A stretch of DNA of 64,000 nucleotides from Lautropia sp. (GTDB lineage: Bacteria > Pseudomonadota > Gammaproteobacteria > Burkholderiales > Burkholderiaceae_E): NCBI GenBank assembly GCA_030532895.1, contig JAUNKF010000001.1, positions 124,001 through 188,000 on the forward strand. The letters run 5' to 3'. Within the stretch, counting starts at the first letter, position 1; every line of letters begins with the position of its first letter. The position numbers were made by a program, and so were the translations under genes. This document shows, piece by piece, positions 43,883-52,641 of this stretch. The notes below the pieces were generated by a model. The model searched no databases, was not told where the DNA came from, and saw nothing but the letters and a program-made list of their open reading frames with translations.

Positions 43883-43909
43883 GCTTTCATCTCATCGAGG
43901 TGAAGCGCC

Positions 43910-44827
43910 ATGTCACACAGCCATGACCAGGACTTCAAGAACCTAATTCTCGACTACCCGCATCAGGCCATCGCTTTCTTTGCCCCTGATGAGGCCATGC
44001 ATCTGGATGAACAGGTCAAGATCACCCCAATCCGGCAGGAAATGCTGAAAGATCGGCTCAGCGACCGATTTCATGAGCTGGATGTACCCCTACGGGTGCA
44101 GTGGAAAGATGGGCGACGCGAGGTACTGCTCTTTCTGCTGGAGGAAGAAACCGACCCGGCGCGCTTTTCCATTCATCGGTTGGCCATTTACTGTTTGCAG
44201 CTGGCTCAGCTCTGCAAGACGCCACGGGTTGTACCCGTGGTCATCTTCCTCAAACGGGGGAAGAACGTGCCCACCGAGCTGCGGCTGGGCGGAGACCGCC
44301 ACGAGTTCATGAACTTTCGCTACCTGAGCTGCACGCTGGGCGATCTACCCTTTCAGCAGTTTCTGGCCAGCGACAACATCGTGGCGCGCATCTGCCTGAA
44401 GCACATGGCAGGTGCTCTTGATGATAAGGTAGAGCTTTTCAACGCCGTGGGCACGGGCATTGCCCAGCTCGAATCTGATCCAGACAAGCAGGACAAGTAC
44501 CGGGAGATGGCCACCCGTGATCTGGAGCTGACAGACGAGGAGCTTCAGGAGTACGCCAGACGATATCCGAAGGAGCACACACAGATGGCAGGGATCTTTC
44601 AACGAAAATGGGAAGAAGGCATGCAGCAAGGTATTCAGCAGGGGATGCAACAAGGTCTCCGCCAGGGCAGCCAGAGCACCGTTGCACGCTTGTTGCGCCT
44701 GCGTTTCGGAGAGTTGAATGCCTCCACCGAGGCGCGACTTGAATCTGCCAACCAGACCGAGCTGGATCAATGGGCAGAACGCATTTTGACTGCAAAGACA
44801 CTCGATGAAGTGTTCCAGCTTCAGTAG
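43910..44827 (+). CDS. Rpn-family putative PD-(D/E)XK nuclease with DUF4351 C-terminus
   Basis: This 305-residue protein has an N-terminal PD-(D/E)XK-type region. DFKNLILDYPHQAIAFFAP opens the domain and DVPLRVQWKDGRREVLLFLLEEETDPA carries candidate Asp/Glu residues. A Gln/Gly-rich hinge (QQGIQQGMQQGLRQG) near residue 240 is followed by a DUF4351 end (VARLLRLRFGELNASTEARLESANQTELDQWAERILTAKTLDEVF). Related Rpn proteins promote RecA-independent recombination and are often mobile or phage-defence associated. It lies between bioM and bioN with its own promoter and shows no link to biotin. Confidence 0.8.
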   Translation: MSHSHDQDFKNLILDYPHQAIAFFAPDEAMHLDEQVKITPIRQEMLKDRLSDRFHELDVPLRVQWKDGRREVLLFLLEEETDPARFSIHRLAIYCLQLAQLCKTPRVVPVVIFLKRGKNVPTELRLGGDRHEFMNFRYLSCTLGDLPFQQFLASDNIVARICLKHMAGALDDKVELFNAVGTGIAQLESDPDKQDKYREMATRDLELTDEELQEYARRYPKEHTQMAGIFQRKWEEGMQQGIQQGMQQGLRQGSQSTVARLLRLRFGELNASTEARLESANQTELDQWAERILTAKTLDEVFQLQ

Positions 44828-44869
44828 CGTGCCACTGAACTTTGAGACAAAGGACTGGCGCTAAACGCG

Positions 44870-45463
44870 ATGGGAAGCCTCTACAGCGAACACCTGACCT
44901 GGCTGCACCGGCTGGGCGCGGGTCTCAAACTCGGGCTGATGGCCGTGCTCGGCACCCTGCTCTTCTGGCTGGATACGCCGCTGTCGCTGGGCCTGGCAGG
45001 GCTGGGTTGCCTGGTGCTGTGGATCAGCCTCGGCCCCGCAACGAAGCCCGCGCGACGTCTGATGCTGTCGGTGCTGATCGCCGCCTCACTGGTGGCAGCC
45101 TTTCATCTGTGGATGGGGCGCCCGGCGCTCGCCTTCACCAGCACGGTGCGGCTCGCCTGTGCCAGCTGCCTCGGCATGGCGCTGACGGTCACGACCCGCC
45201 CCGCTGACCTGATCACGGTGCTCGAAAAGCTGCTGGCACCGCTTCACATCATCGGCATCGATGCCAACCGCGTCTCCTTGCAGCTGGCGCTGATGATCCG
45301 CTTCATCGAACACTTCTTCGTGCAATGGAAAAAGCTCGATGACGCCTATCGGCTGCGCACCGGCAAGGCCGGCGGCCTGCGGCTGATCGCCCCGCTCACG
45401 ATCCAGATGCTGCAAACGGCACGGCGCGTGGCCGATGCCATTTATGTGCGGCTGGGTGGTTAG
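44870..45463 (+). CDS. bioN: Biotin ECF transporter transmembrane protein (EcfT/BioN)
   Basis: This 197-residue membrane protein has the EcfT pattern: WLHRLGAGLKLGLMAVLGTLLFWL with following helices, then the coupling region VLEKLLAPLHIIGIDANRVSLQLALMIRFIEHFFVQWKKLDDAYRLRTGK, which includes the A-R-G-type contact for the ATPase. It is the energy-coupling membrane part that works with BioM and BioY. A weak AAGGA precedes the start. It is separated from bioM by the Rpn gene. Confidence 0.87.
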   Translation: MGSLYSEHLTWLHRLGAGLKLGLMAVLGTLLFWLDTPLSLGLAGLGCLVLWISLGPATKPARRLMLSVLIAASLVAAFHLWMGRPALAFTSTVRLACASCLGMALTVTTRPADLITVLEKLLAPLHIIGIDANRVSLQLALMIRFIEHFFVQWKKLDDAYRLRTGKAGGLRLIAPLTIQMLQTARRVADAIYVRLGG

Positions 45464-45534
45464 ATAGGCTCGTGTACGGACGCGGGCAACATCACCCAGC
45501 CGGTCAACAGCCTGCATGGCATCTGCCAAGTTTT

Positions 45535-45549
45535 GCCATGTTGCATGGC
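45535..45549. promoter_or_regulatory. Palindrome in the bioN-bioY intergenic region
   Basis: GCCATG and CATGGC flank TTG, giving a 15-base inverted repeat in a 295-base gap upstream of bioY. A related CATGGCAT lies about 20 bases upstream. It could be an operator. It does not match the BirA or BioR consensus as I know them. The rest of 45464-45758 has no clear feature. Confidence 0.35.
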
Positions 45550-45758
45550 TTTACCTTTCCTGCTTTTAACATGCCAGACATTTGGCGCAACAGGCATCAA
45601 AGCTCAATCGCCGTGATGGCAGCCAGGCCCGAAGGTGCATGAGCTGGCAGCATCGCCCCCATGTCTGCCACCGCATCGATGGCCTTTTATCCCGGCCTCG
45701 GCTCGCGTGCCTGTTGTCCCAGACAACCCGTTTCCACGCTACTTGAAGGAGCCACTGC

Positions 45759-46346
45759 ATGAGTCCGACGCTCTCCCGCACGTCTTCCCACTCGCTTGCC
45801 CTGGTCGCCCTGTTTGCCGCGCTGATGGCGGTGCTGGGGCTGATCCCTAAAATCGATCTGCCCGGTGGGGTGCCGATCACGGCCCAATCGCTGGGCGTGA
45901 TGTTGGCCGGTTGCCTGCTTGGCCCCAAGCGTGGCTTTCAGGCCATCGCGCTCTTCCTGGTGGCCGTAGCGATCGGCCTGCCGCTCCTGGCCGGTGGGCG
46001 CGGCGGTCTCGGCCCCTTCACCTCGCCGTCGGCCGGTTATCTGTTCGGCTATGCAGCCTCGGCCTTCGTGATCGGCCTTGTCATGGCCTCATTGCCCCGT
46101 GCCACCTCGGCCACCAAGACGGCCATCAATGCCTTCATCGCCTCGGTGGTGGGCGGCATCCTGTTCCTGCATGCCGCGGGCATTGCCGGGTTGATGGTGT
46201 TGGCCAAGATGCCCTTCAACGAAGCACTGATGATCGACGTGGCTTTTGTACCGGGTGATCTGATCAAAAGCGTGCTGTGTGCGCTCGTCGTGCACACCGT
46301 GGCCCGCGCGCTGCCCGACTGGCCCTTTGCCGGCCGCAACCGCTAA
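45759..46346 (+). CDS. bioY: Biotin transporter substrate-binding protein BioY
   Basis: This 195-residue membrane protein is the S-component of a biotin ECF transporter. It has LIPKIDLPGGVPITAQSLGVMLAGCLLGPKRGFQAIALFLVAVAIGLPLLAGGRGGLG, PSAGYLFGYAASAFVIGLVM, and a late block with ALMIDVAFVPGDLIKSVLCALVVH. BioY alone can take up biotin, but here it is accompanied by bioM and bioN. The ATG at 45759 begins before the first helix. Confidence 0.93.
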   Translation: MSPTLSRTSSHSLALVALFAALMAVLGLIPKIDLPGGVPITAQSLGVMLAGCLLGPKRGFQAIALFLVAVAIGLPLLAGGRGGLGPFTSPSAGYLFGYAASAFVIGLVMASLPRATSATKTAINAFIASVVGGILFLHAAGIAGLMVLAKMPFNEALMIDVAFVPGDLIKSVLCALVVHTVARALPDWPFAGRNR

Positions 46347-46370
46347 GGGTACTCTGCTGAATAAGATCCG

Positions 46371-46387
46371 CGAGGCGGCACGCCTCG
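46371..46387 (+). terminator. Small hairpin after bioY
   Basis: CGAGGC (46371-46376) and GCCTCG (46382-46387) form a six-base-pair stem 25 bases after the bioY stop, within the 141-base gap before the ligase gene. It is followed by AAACGG rather than T residues, so it is at most a weak attenuator. Confidence 0.3.
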
Positions 46388-46487
46388 AAACGGGATGCAG
46401 GGCAAATTCCAACACCGTCATGCGCCCGTTCCGAAGACGCGGCGTCCGCGTGGACTTGTTCAGAATATCCCTAGAGCGTGTCTCACC

Positions 46488-48224
46488 ATGAACGGCACCA
46501 TCCCTTGCCCCTCATCCTGGATGCCCTGTCCTGCCGATGAGCGCTGCCACGCATTGATACAGCCTCCCAGCCCCTGGGTGCATGGCACGCTGGATCGATG
46601 GGCCATGCAACAGCCGGATGCCTTCGCCATCCGGCTCCTATCGTTGAACGACGCGCCGAAAGAGATCAGCTACCAGCGCTTGCTGGCGCAGGTGAACGAT
46701 CATGCCCGGCTACTCGATCAGCAACACGCGGGCAGTACCTGCCTGCTCGATGCCGGCGCGGATCCCCAAACCCAGCTGATCGAATTGCTGGGCGTGATCC
46801 GGAGCGGCCGCTGTGCCGCCATGCCTGACCCGGATTGGCCGCCCGCCGTTCAGCAGCAGGTGATGCAGTCACTGGTAGCCCTCACGAAACATGCCGGGTG
46901 CCCACCCGCCCGCCATCCTCGACCCCATCTTCCCGCAAGCAGTCCCATCCAGACCGATGTCATCGGTCATGACGGCAGCCCGCGCTTTCCGCTTTCCAAC
47001 GGACACGAGCCTTTCTACATTGGCTTCACTTCCGGCAGCACGGGATTGCCCAAAGGATTTCGGCGGGATCATCGATCCTGGGTCGAGAGCTTTCGGGTCA
47101 GCCTCCAGGATTTTGGGGAGGTGGCCACCGGCCATGTGCTGGCGCCGGGGCGGCTGTCTCATTCCCTCTTTTTGTTTGGCGCCTTATTGGGTGTGTGGAG
47201 CGGTGCAGGTGCCACGCTTTTACGCCGGTTTTCGGCCGAGCAGGTGCTGGCACAGCTGGCTACCCACCAATACCCGGTGATGGTGGCCGTGCCGAGCCAA
47301 TTGATGTTGATGCTGGCGGCGGCCAGACGCCGAGCCTTGCCGCCCATGCACGGGTTGAGGTTGCTGCTGATCAGTGGTGCGCGCTGGGCGCGTGAGCACA
47401 CGGCCGCGCTGCAGGCGCTGTTTCCGGCGGCAAGGCTCATCAGCTTTTATGGCGCTTCTGAAACCAGTTATGTAAGCTGGATGGAAGCCAATGAAAACGC
47501 ACCGATCGAGGCTGTCGGCCGCCCGTTCAGCAACGTGAGCCTGCATATAGGAGAGACGCCCGATCACCCGCCCCATGCAGCCGACGAACCAGGACGCATC
47601 TGGGTGAAAAGTCCGATGCTGTTCACCGAGTACATCAACCCGGACGATGCCACGGCCGCCCTGCGTCATGGCGACTGGTTGTCGGTGAACGACATCGGGC
47701 ATCTGGATCCAAACGGCGTGCTTCACCTGCATGGGCGTGAAAGCCGGATGATCGTGACGCAGGCCAAGAACCTGTTTCCCGAAGAGCTGGAAAGCTGCCT
47801 GATGGCCCACCCAGCCATTGCTCACGCATCGGTGCATGGCTTGCCCGATGCCCAGCGCGGCCACAGCGTTCATGCCGTCATTCAGTCAAAAGATGAAGCT
47901 GAGCGTGCGCATCCCCTACCCGACACGCGCGAGCTGGCCGCCTGGTGCCGGCAGCATCTGGAACGCTTCAAGACGCCCCGCCATTGGTGGTGCTGGTCGG
48001 GTGCCTGGCCTCAAACGGCCAGCGGCAAAACCGATCATGCCCGCATCGCACTGGCCTTGGCGGCGACTGCCCGACAGCAGGATCAAGCCGATCACGATCC
48101 ATTCCCCCCGGCCGCCAGCGTCAGATGGATGCATACAGGCAAGGCCAACATCAGGAACTCGACCGATGCCACATCCCCTGCCCCCTTCACCGAACGGATG
48201 CCGACGCTTCAACGCCTGGCCTGA
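46488..48224 (+). CDS. Acyl-CoA ligase (AMP-dependent synthetase family)
   Basis: This 578-residue adenylate-forming enzyme has FYIGFTSGSTGLPKGFRRDH, RLISFYGASETSYVSW, a GRIWVKSPMLFTEY segment, DWLSVNDIGHLDPNGVLHLHGRESRMI and the C-terminal Lys in ASGKTDHAR. It should make an acyl-AMP and then acyl-CoA. It is followed by a thiolase-like gene and preceded by bioY. The B. subtilis yhfUTS operon has the same bioY, acyl-CoA ligase, thiolase order and is controlled by BirA, so a part in biotin or pimelate metabolism is plausible. The ATG at 46488 starts close to the ligase fold. About 45 residues beyond the fold form a tail. Confidence 0.82.
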   Translation: MNGTIPCPSSWMPCPADERCHALIQPPSPWVHGTLDRWAMQQPDAFAIRLLSLNDAPKEISYQRLLAQVNDHARLLDQQHAGSTCLLDAGADPQTQLIELLGVIRSGRCAAMPDPDWPPAVQQQVMQSLVALTKHAGCPPARHPRPHLPASSPIQTDVIGHDGSPRFPLSNGHEPFYIGFTSGSTGLPKGFRRDHRSWVESFRVSLQDFGEVATGHVLAPGRLSHSLFLFGALLGVWSGAGATLLRRFSAEQVLAQLATHQYPVMVAVPSQLMLMLAAARRRALPPMHGLRLLLISGARWAREHTAALQALFPAARLISFYGASETSYVSWMEANENAPIEAVGRPFSNVSLHIGETPDHPPHAADEPGRIWVKSPMLFTEYINPDDATAALRHGDWLSVNDIGHLDPNGVLHLHGRESRMIVTQAKNLFPEELESCLMAHPAIAHASVHGLPDAQRGHSVHAVIQSKDEAERAHPLPDTRELAAWCRQHLERFKTPRHWWCWSGAWPQTASGKTDHARIALALAATARQQDQADHDPFPPAASVRWMHTGKANIRNSTDATSPAPFTERMPTLQRLA

Positions 48225-48352
48225 CCTCCACCGCATCTGAAAACAGCATCCGACGCCAGGAACCCGCCCATGATTCAGGCCGACCGATACCACACTTCAA
48301 CCAGTACACGGTGTCGCAAGTAAAGACCAGGAACGCCACATTGAAAGCTGCC

Positions 48353-49564
48353 ATGTCCGTCACCGTCCCCCTTCTGGGCTGGCTACGCACCCCGGTTGCC
48401 CCACGACACGGGGCGCTGCGACACCGTGCGCCGCATGAGCTGATGGCACCACTGATCAAGGCGCTGCTCGCACGAACGGGGGTTCCGCCCACCGCCGTGG
48501 ATGCCGTGATCCTCGGCAATGCGCTGGGCGCCGGGGGCAACCCGGCCCGCCTGGGCATGCTGGCAGCCGGCTTGCCCGAATGCTGCCATGCCGTCAGCCT
48601 CGACACCCAGTGCTGCGCCGGTCTGGATGCGATCCGAATGAGTGCGAGCCTGCTGCTGGCCGGGCAGGCAGACATCCTCATCGCCGGCGGCGTGGAAGCC
48701 TGGAGCCGTGCCCCCATCCGCCAGCATCGCCCGTGGGAGACCGGTCAATCCCCGATCAGCTACGAGCGCCCTGCCTTCACGCCGTGGCCCGAGCAAGACC
48801 CAGACCCTATCGAGGCCGCCGTCCGATATGCGGCCCAACATGGCTGGACGCGAGCACAACAGGATGATTACGCCCGGCAGGCGCACCAGCGGGCCGTGAC
48901 ATGGGCGGCCGGCATGGATGCCAATCAGCCAATTCTGCCCTTGGATGGCCTCGTCGCCGACAGTTATCCCCGCCTGCTTGCCGAGCGTTTGCTGCCCCGC
49001 TTGCCCGTGCAACAAGCCGCCCACGACCCAGCCGGCACGGACTGCTCGCTCAGCCTCCTGGCTATCTCGCCAGAAGCCGATGGTGCGGCGGTTGTGCTGA
49101 TGACGAGCCCCGCTGCCTGCCAACGATTCGGCTTACAACCACAAGCCCATTGGGTGGACGGGCTGTCGGTGGGCACCGATCCCACCAACCCGATGCTGGG
49201 CGCGCAAGTGGCTGCCCGGCAACTGCTGGCCCGACACGGGCTGCATCCTGAGATGCTTGCCAGCGTCGAGCTGCACGATGCCTTTGCGGTGCAGGGCTTG
49301 GCTTTTCAAAAGGCACTGGGCCTTGCGCCCTGGCAGTTGAATCCGGGCGGCGGGGGACTTGCGCGCGGCCACCCGATTGGCGCCTCGGGCGCCATTGCGC
49401 TGGTCGATCTGCTTCAACGGCTGGTGGAAGATCGCAAGCGCCAGAAGAAAGGCTGTGAGCTTCCCCCGATGGCCAACGCCCCACGGGCAGGCACCACCGG
49501 CTTCGGCCTCGCCGCCATCGCCGCAGCCGGCGGCTTGGGCGCGGCGGCCTTGGTCAGGCATTGA
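48353..49564 (+). CDS. Thiolase-family protein lacking the second catalytic cysteine
   Basis: This 403-residue thiolase fold has the nucleophile Cys in VSLDTQCCAGLDAIRMS near residue 85, the GGVEAWSRAP block, HDAF in place of NEAF (ASVELHDAFAVQGL), and the catalytic His in LARGHPIGASGA. The C-terminal block that normally holds the second cysteine (CxGxG) reads GFGLAAIAAAGGLG, with no Cys. The enzyme may therefore be a claisen-type variant or inactive. It follows the acyl-CoA ligase gene by 128 bases. A TTG at 48341 has a better-placed AGGA than the ATG at 48353 and adds four residues. It overlaps the convergent DUF2442 gene by 11 bases. Confidence 0.78.
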   Translation: MSVTVPLLGWLRTPVAPRHGALRHRAPHELMAPLIKALLARTGVPPTAVDAVILGNALGAGGNPARLGMLAAGLPECCHAVSLDTQCCAGLDAIRMSASLLLAGQADILIAGGVEAWSRAPIRQHRPWETGQSPISYERPAFTPWPEQDPDPIEAAVRYAAQHGWTRAQQDDYARQAHQRAVTWAAGMDANQPILPLDGLVADSYPRLLAERLLPRLPVQQAAHDPAGTDCSLSLLAISPEADGAAVVLMTSPAACQRFGLQPQAHWVDGLSVGTDPTNPMLGAQVAARQLLARHGLHPEMLASVELHDAFAVQGLAFQKALGLAPWQLNPGGGGLARGHPIGASGAIALVDLLQRLVEDRKRQKKGCELPPMANAPRAGTTGFGLAAIAAAGGLGAAALVRH

Positions 49565-49913
49565 CCACCTTCCGCGGTCTGCCACCCTTGCGGCCATTGG
49601 CACGCGCAGCAGCCGCCTTGGCGGCACTGCGGGATGAACCGCCGATGGCGCCCAATTCACGGGCCATCCATGCCTTGCTGCCGAAGACACCCTGAAGCAG
49701 ACCCGGTACATAAAGATCGGCATCCAACTTTGGCCAATGCAAACCCAAGCCGGACGGACTGATCTCGATGTCGGCCAGATCATCCGGTGAAGCCCCGGCC
49801 AGCCCTTCACCCAAACGGGCAGGAAAAGTCACTTCCAACCCGGTATTCAAGCGAATGACAACCCTGGCACGTCGGCGATCATAACGGGCAGAAACGGCAT
49901 GGCCAGCGGTCAG
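49554..49913 (-). CDS. DUF2442 protein, possibly with a CTG start
   Basis: The frame encodes a DUF2442-like protein with VVIRLNTGLEVTFPARLGEGLAGASPDDLADIEISPSGLGLHWPKLDADLYVPGLLQG, and a lysine- and arginine-rich Ala-repeat end (RSAAKAAAARANGRKGGRPRK). The conserved N-terminal part (LTAGHAVSARYDRRRARVVIRL) is encoded upstream of the first TTG at 49850, and there is no ATG or GTG. The only start before an in-frame stop is CTG at 49913, which overlaps the TGA of the upstream gene as CTGA with AAGGGG five bases before it. This suggests CTG initiation or a mutated ATG. Function unknown. Confidence 0.65.
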   Translation of the reverse strand: MTAGHAVSARYDRRRARVVIRLNTGLEVTFPARLGEGLAGASPDDLADIEISPSGLGLHWPKLDADLYVPGLLQGVFGSKAWMARELGAIGGSSRSAAKAAAARANGRKGGRPRKVVNA

Positions 49914-50683
49914 AAAATCCCCTTGTCGTGCAGCGCGTCTTCATCGGCGGGCACGGGGAGGATGGCATCCCACATCTCCACCAGCCGGCCATCGACAACC
50001 CGCCACAGCTCGAAATAGGCGTGGCGAATGCCGCCGATGCTGCCTTCGGACTGGGTCAGCACGAATTCGCCCTCGGCCACCATCCGGTGGATCCGCTCGT
50101 ATTCGAGCTTCATGCCCTGGGCTTTGAGCTGCTCCAGAAACTCGATGACCGCCTCCACCCCGTCGGCAATATCCGGGCTGTGCTGGATGAAGTTCGTGCC
50201 ATCGGTGTAACGCCTGAAGCCGCTGTAATCCCCTCCGATCAATGTCTCGGTGAAATACTGGCGGATGAAGGCGCGATTTTTCTCGGTATGCTGCCCGTCG
50301 CCCGGCTCGGTGGGACCATCGAGCTGGGTTCGACCACTGGCATTCGCTTTGGCTTCGGGCACCAGCCCATCCCAGTGCTCGACGATTTTTCCATCCGCGA
50401 CGCGATAGATGTCAAAACCCACCAGCGGCGTCTCGTCCAGGCCGGTGAAGCGGCCATGAATGGCCACCAGGTCACCATCGGCGAGCACCCGCACAGCCTC
50501 ATGACGCATCTCCGGATGCGTCTGCACCAGCTCACGCAAACCGCTCAAACCATCGGGCACCAGCGGTGAATGCTCGACGAAATCCGCCGAAAAATACCGA
50601 TCCAGCGCGCCCAAATCATGCTCGGTGAACAGCGCATGATGGGCGCGTGCTACCAGCGCCTTGTTCGATAGGGCTTCTGTCAT
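49910..50683 (-). CDS. Tandem SnoaL/NTF2-like protein
   Basis: This 257-residue protein is made of two SnoaL-like (NTF2 fold) repeats. The first spans about 10-120 (ARAHHALFTEHDLGALDRYFSADFVEHSPLVPDG...GFDIYRVADGKIVEHWD) and the second about 130-245 (IRQYFTETLIGGDYSGFRRYTDGTNFIQHSPDIADG...YFELWRVVDGRLVEMWD). Family members are small cyclases, isomerases or binding proteins. The substrate is unknown. The stop overlaps the predicted CTG start of the DUF2442 gene, which suggests co-translation. Confidence 0.85.
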   Translation of the reverse strand: MTEALSNKALVARAHHALFTEHDLGALDRYFSADFVEHSPLVPDGLSGLRELVQTHPEMRHEAVRVLADGDLVAIHGRFTGLDETPLVGFDIYRVADGKIVEHWDGLVPEAKANASGRTQLDGPTEPGDGQHTEKNRAFIRQYFTETLIGGDYSGFRRYTDGTNFIQHSPDIADGVEAVIEFLEQLKAQGMKLEYERIHRMVAEGEFVLTQSEGSIGGIRHAYFELWRVVDGRLVEMWDAILPVPADEDALHDKGIF

Positions 50684-50845
50684 GTCATGTCTCCCTCATC
50701 TGCTTTTCCTTCAGCCACAGCACCCCGTCCACGCCACCATCAAGGTGCAGACCTATACGGGTCGGCAGGGTGTGACTCCAGGCAGCAAAAATTCGTCAGC
50801 AATCTAGAACGTGTTATGAACCTGTTCGTGCCCGCGAAAGCCCGA

Positions 50846-52276
50846 TCAAGTGTTGGCACTCATCACATGCTTGACGCGCGTGTATTCTTCCAGCGCGTAA
50901 GCCGACAGATCCTTGCCATAGCCCGAACATTTGAAGCCGCCATGCGGCATTTCACCGGTGAGCGGAATATGAGTGTTGACCCACACGGTGCCAAAATTCA
51001 GATCACGCGACAGGCGCGTGGCGCGGGCATGGTCGCGTGTCCACACGCTCGATGCCAGCCCATAAATGACGCCATTGGCCTTGGCCACCGCATCGGCCTC
51101 GTCCTTGAAGGACTGCACGGTGATCACCGGGCCGAACACCTCGGTCTGGATCGCCTCGTCATCCTGTTTCAACCCCGTGATGACGGTCGGCTCGAAGTAA
51201 TAGCCTGCCCGCTCGGCCTGCTTGCCGCCGGTTTCGATCCGCGCATGCCCAGGCAGCCGATCCATGAAGCCCTTGACCCTCTTCAGCTGTTTGGCGTTGT
51301 TGAGCGCGCCATACCAGGCATCGGCATCATCCGGGTCGCCAAAGCGCGTGGCCTTCATCGCCTCAACCAGTTTGGTCACGAACTGGTCGTGAATCGATTC
51401 GGCCACGATCACCCGCGTGGCGGCCGTACAATCCTGCCCGGCGTTGAACGTGCCGGTGGCCGCAATATGCGGTACGGCGGTCTCCAGATCGGCATCCTCG
51501 AAAACGACGACGGGCGCCTTGCCGCCCAACTCCAGGTGGCTGCGCGTGAGATTGGCCGCGGCCGATTGCGCCACCGCCATCCCCGCCCTGACCGAGCCGG
51601 TAATCGACACGAGCGCCGCCGTCTTGTGTGAAACGACCCGCTCGCCCGCATCGGCCTTGCCCAGCACCACGTTGAACGTCCCTTCCGGGAAGAAGGGCGC
51701 TGCCAGCTCGGCCAGCAGCAGCGTGCTGGATGGCGTGCTGTCGCTCGGTTTCAAGAGGACAGTGTTGCCCGCCGCGAGCGCCGGCGCGATTTTCCAGACG
51801 GCCATCATCAGCGGATAATTCCAGGGTGTCACCTGCCCCACCACGCCGAGCGGCTCGCGACGGATGCTGGAAGTCAGCCCCTCCATGTATTCGGCCGTGG
51901 CCCGACCTTCGAGCATACGCGCCGCACCGGCAAAGAAACGGATCTGGTCAGCCGAGACGCCGATTTCTTCCTGCGCGATCAGGTGCTTGATCTGCCCCGT
52001 TTCACGACTTTGCAGCTCGATCAGCCGATCACCGTTCTGCTCGATGGCGTCGGCCAGCCCCAGCAGCGCCTTCTGCCGCACAGACGGCGTGGTTCGCCCC
52101 CACACCTGAAAAGCCGCTTCAGCCGCCTCATAGGCTGCGTCCACATCCTGCTGGTTGGCATTGGGTGAAAGCGCATAAACCTGCCCATCAACCGGGCTGA
52201 CGAGATCGAACAGCTCGTCGCCCGATGACGCAACCTGCTGGCCGTTGATGAAATGCTTCAGAACGGGTGTGCTCAT
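50846..52276 (-). CDS. NAD-dependent aldehyde dehydrogenase, PatD/PuuC-like
   Basis: This 476-residue aldehyde dehydrogenase has the cofactor segment VTPWNYPLMMAVWKIAPALAAGNTVLLKPSDSTP, glycine-rich SITGSV, catalytic Glu in LELGGKAPVVVF, and catalytic Cys in TFNAGQDCTAATR. The N-A-G-Q-D-C-T-A-A context is typical of gamma-aminobutyraldehyde and betaine-aldehyde type enzymes, so an aminoaldehyde substrate is most likely. The ATG at 52276 follows GAGGAGA. The longer open frame to 52390 has no family match. It is a single gene, divergent from nothing recognisable. Confidence 0.9.
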   Translation of the reverse strand: MSTPVLKHFINGQQVASSGDELFDLVSPVDGQVYALSPNANQQDVDAAYEAAEAAFQVWGRTTPSVRQKALLGLADAIEQNGDRLIELQSRETGQIKHLIAQEEIGVSADQIRFFAGAARMLEGRATAEYMEGLTSSIRREPLGVVGQVTPWNYPLMMAVWKIAPALAAGNTVLLKPSDSTPSSTLLLAELAAPFFPEGTFNVVLGKADAGERVVSHKTAALVSITGSVRAGMAVAQSAAANLTRSHLELGGKAPVVVFEDADLETAVPHIAATGTFNAGQDCTAATRVIVAESIHDQFVTKLVEAMKATRFGDPDDADAWYGALNNAKQLKRVKGFMDRLPGHARIETGGKQAERAGYYFEPTVITGLKQDDEAIQTEVFGPVITVQSFKDEADAVAKANGVIYGLASSVWTRDHARATRLSRDLNFGTVWVNTHIPLTGEMPHGGFKCSGYGKDLSAYALEEYTRVKHVMSANT

Positions 52277-52491
52277 GATGGTGTCTCCTCGGTGGGTGGA
52301 TGTCGGATGTCCTCTGGTGTGAATCCGATATCCACGGTGGTCTGACCCCGATGCTTTCATGAGCGCTTGCCGGCCATGACAAGAACCCACTTGATCACGA
52401 AGGAGAAAACATCACAAATCGTGAAATCAGCACATAATGCCAAGTTATGCAAAACCCGGAACCCGTGGCAGACCGGTTGCCGGGATGCACC

Positions 52492-52641
52492 TCATTGTCG
52501 GGCGATCACCCAAAGACCCACCATGATCAGGGCAGCACCCACCAGCATCTGCCAACTGATCGCTTCGCGCAGAAAAATCCAGGCGAGGATCATCGCCACC
52601 ACCACACTGCCCTTGTCGATGAGGGCAACGGTCGATACCTC
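52492..52641 (-). pseudogene. C-terminal remnant of a DMT/EamA permease
   Basis: Directly after the metY stop, and in the same frame, the minus strand encodes VSTVALIDKGSVVVAMILAWIFLREAISWQMLVGAALIMVGLWVIARQ-stop. This is the last 45 or so residues of an EamA-type permease: the conserved proline-less ID(K) loop, helix 9, the (F/L)REAIS turn and helix 10. The stop lies at 52492-52494. No start or N-terminal part exists, so the gene was truncated, probably by deletion. The rest of the gap 52277-52491 holds nothing clear. Confidence 0.6.

Noticed and set aside
45464-45758. BirA operator upstream of bioY
   Set aside because: No TTGTAAACC/GGTTTACAA-type arms are present. Only a different palindrome (GCCATG/CATGGC) is seen.
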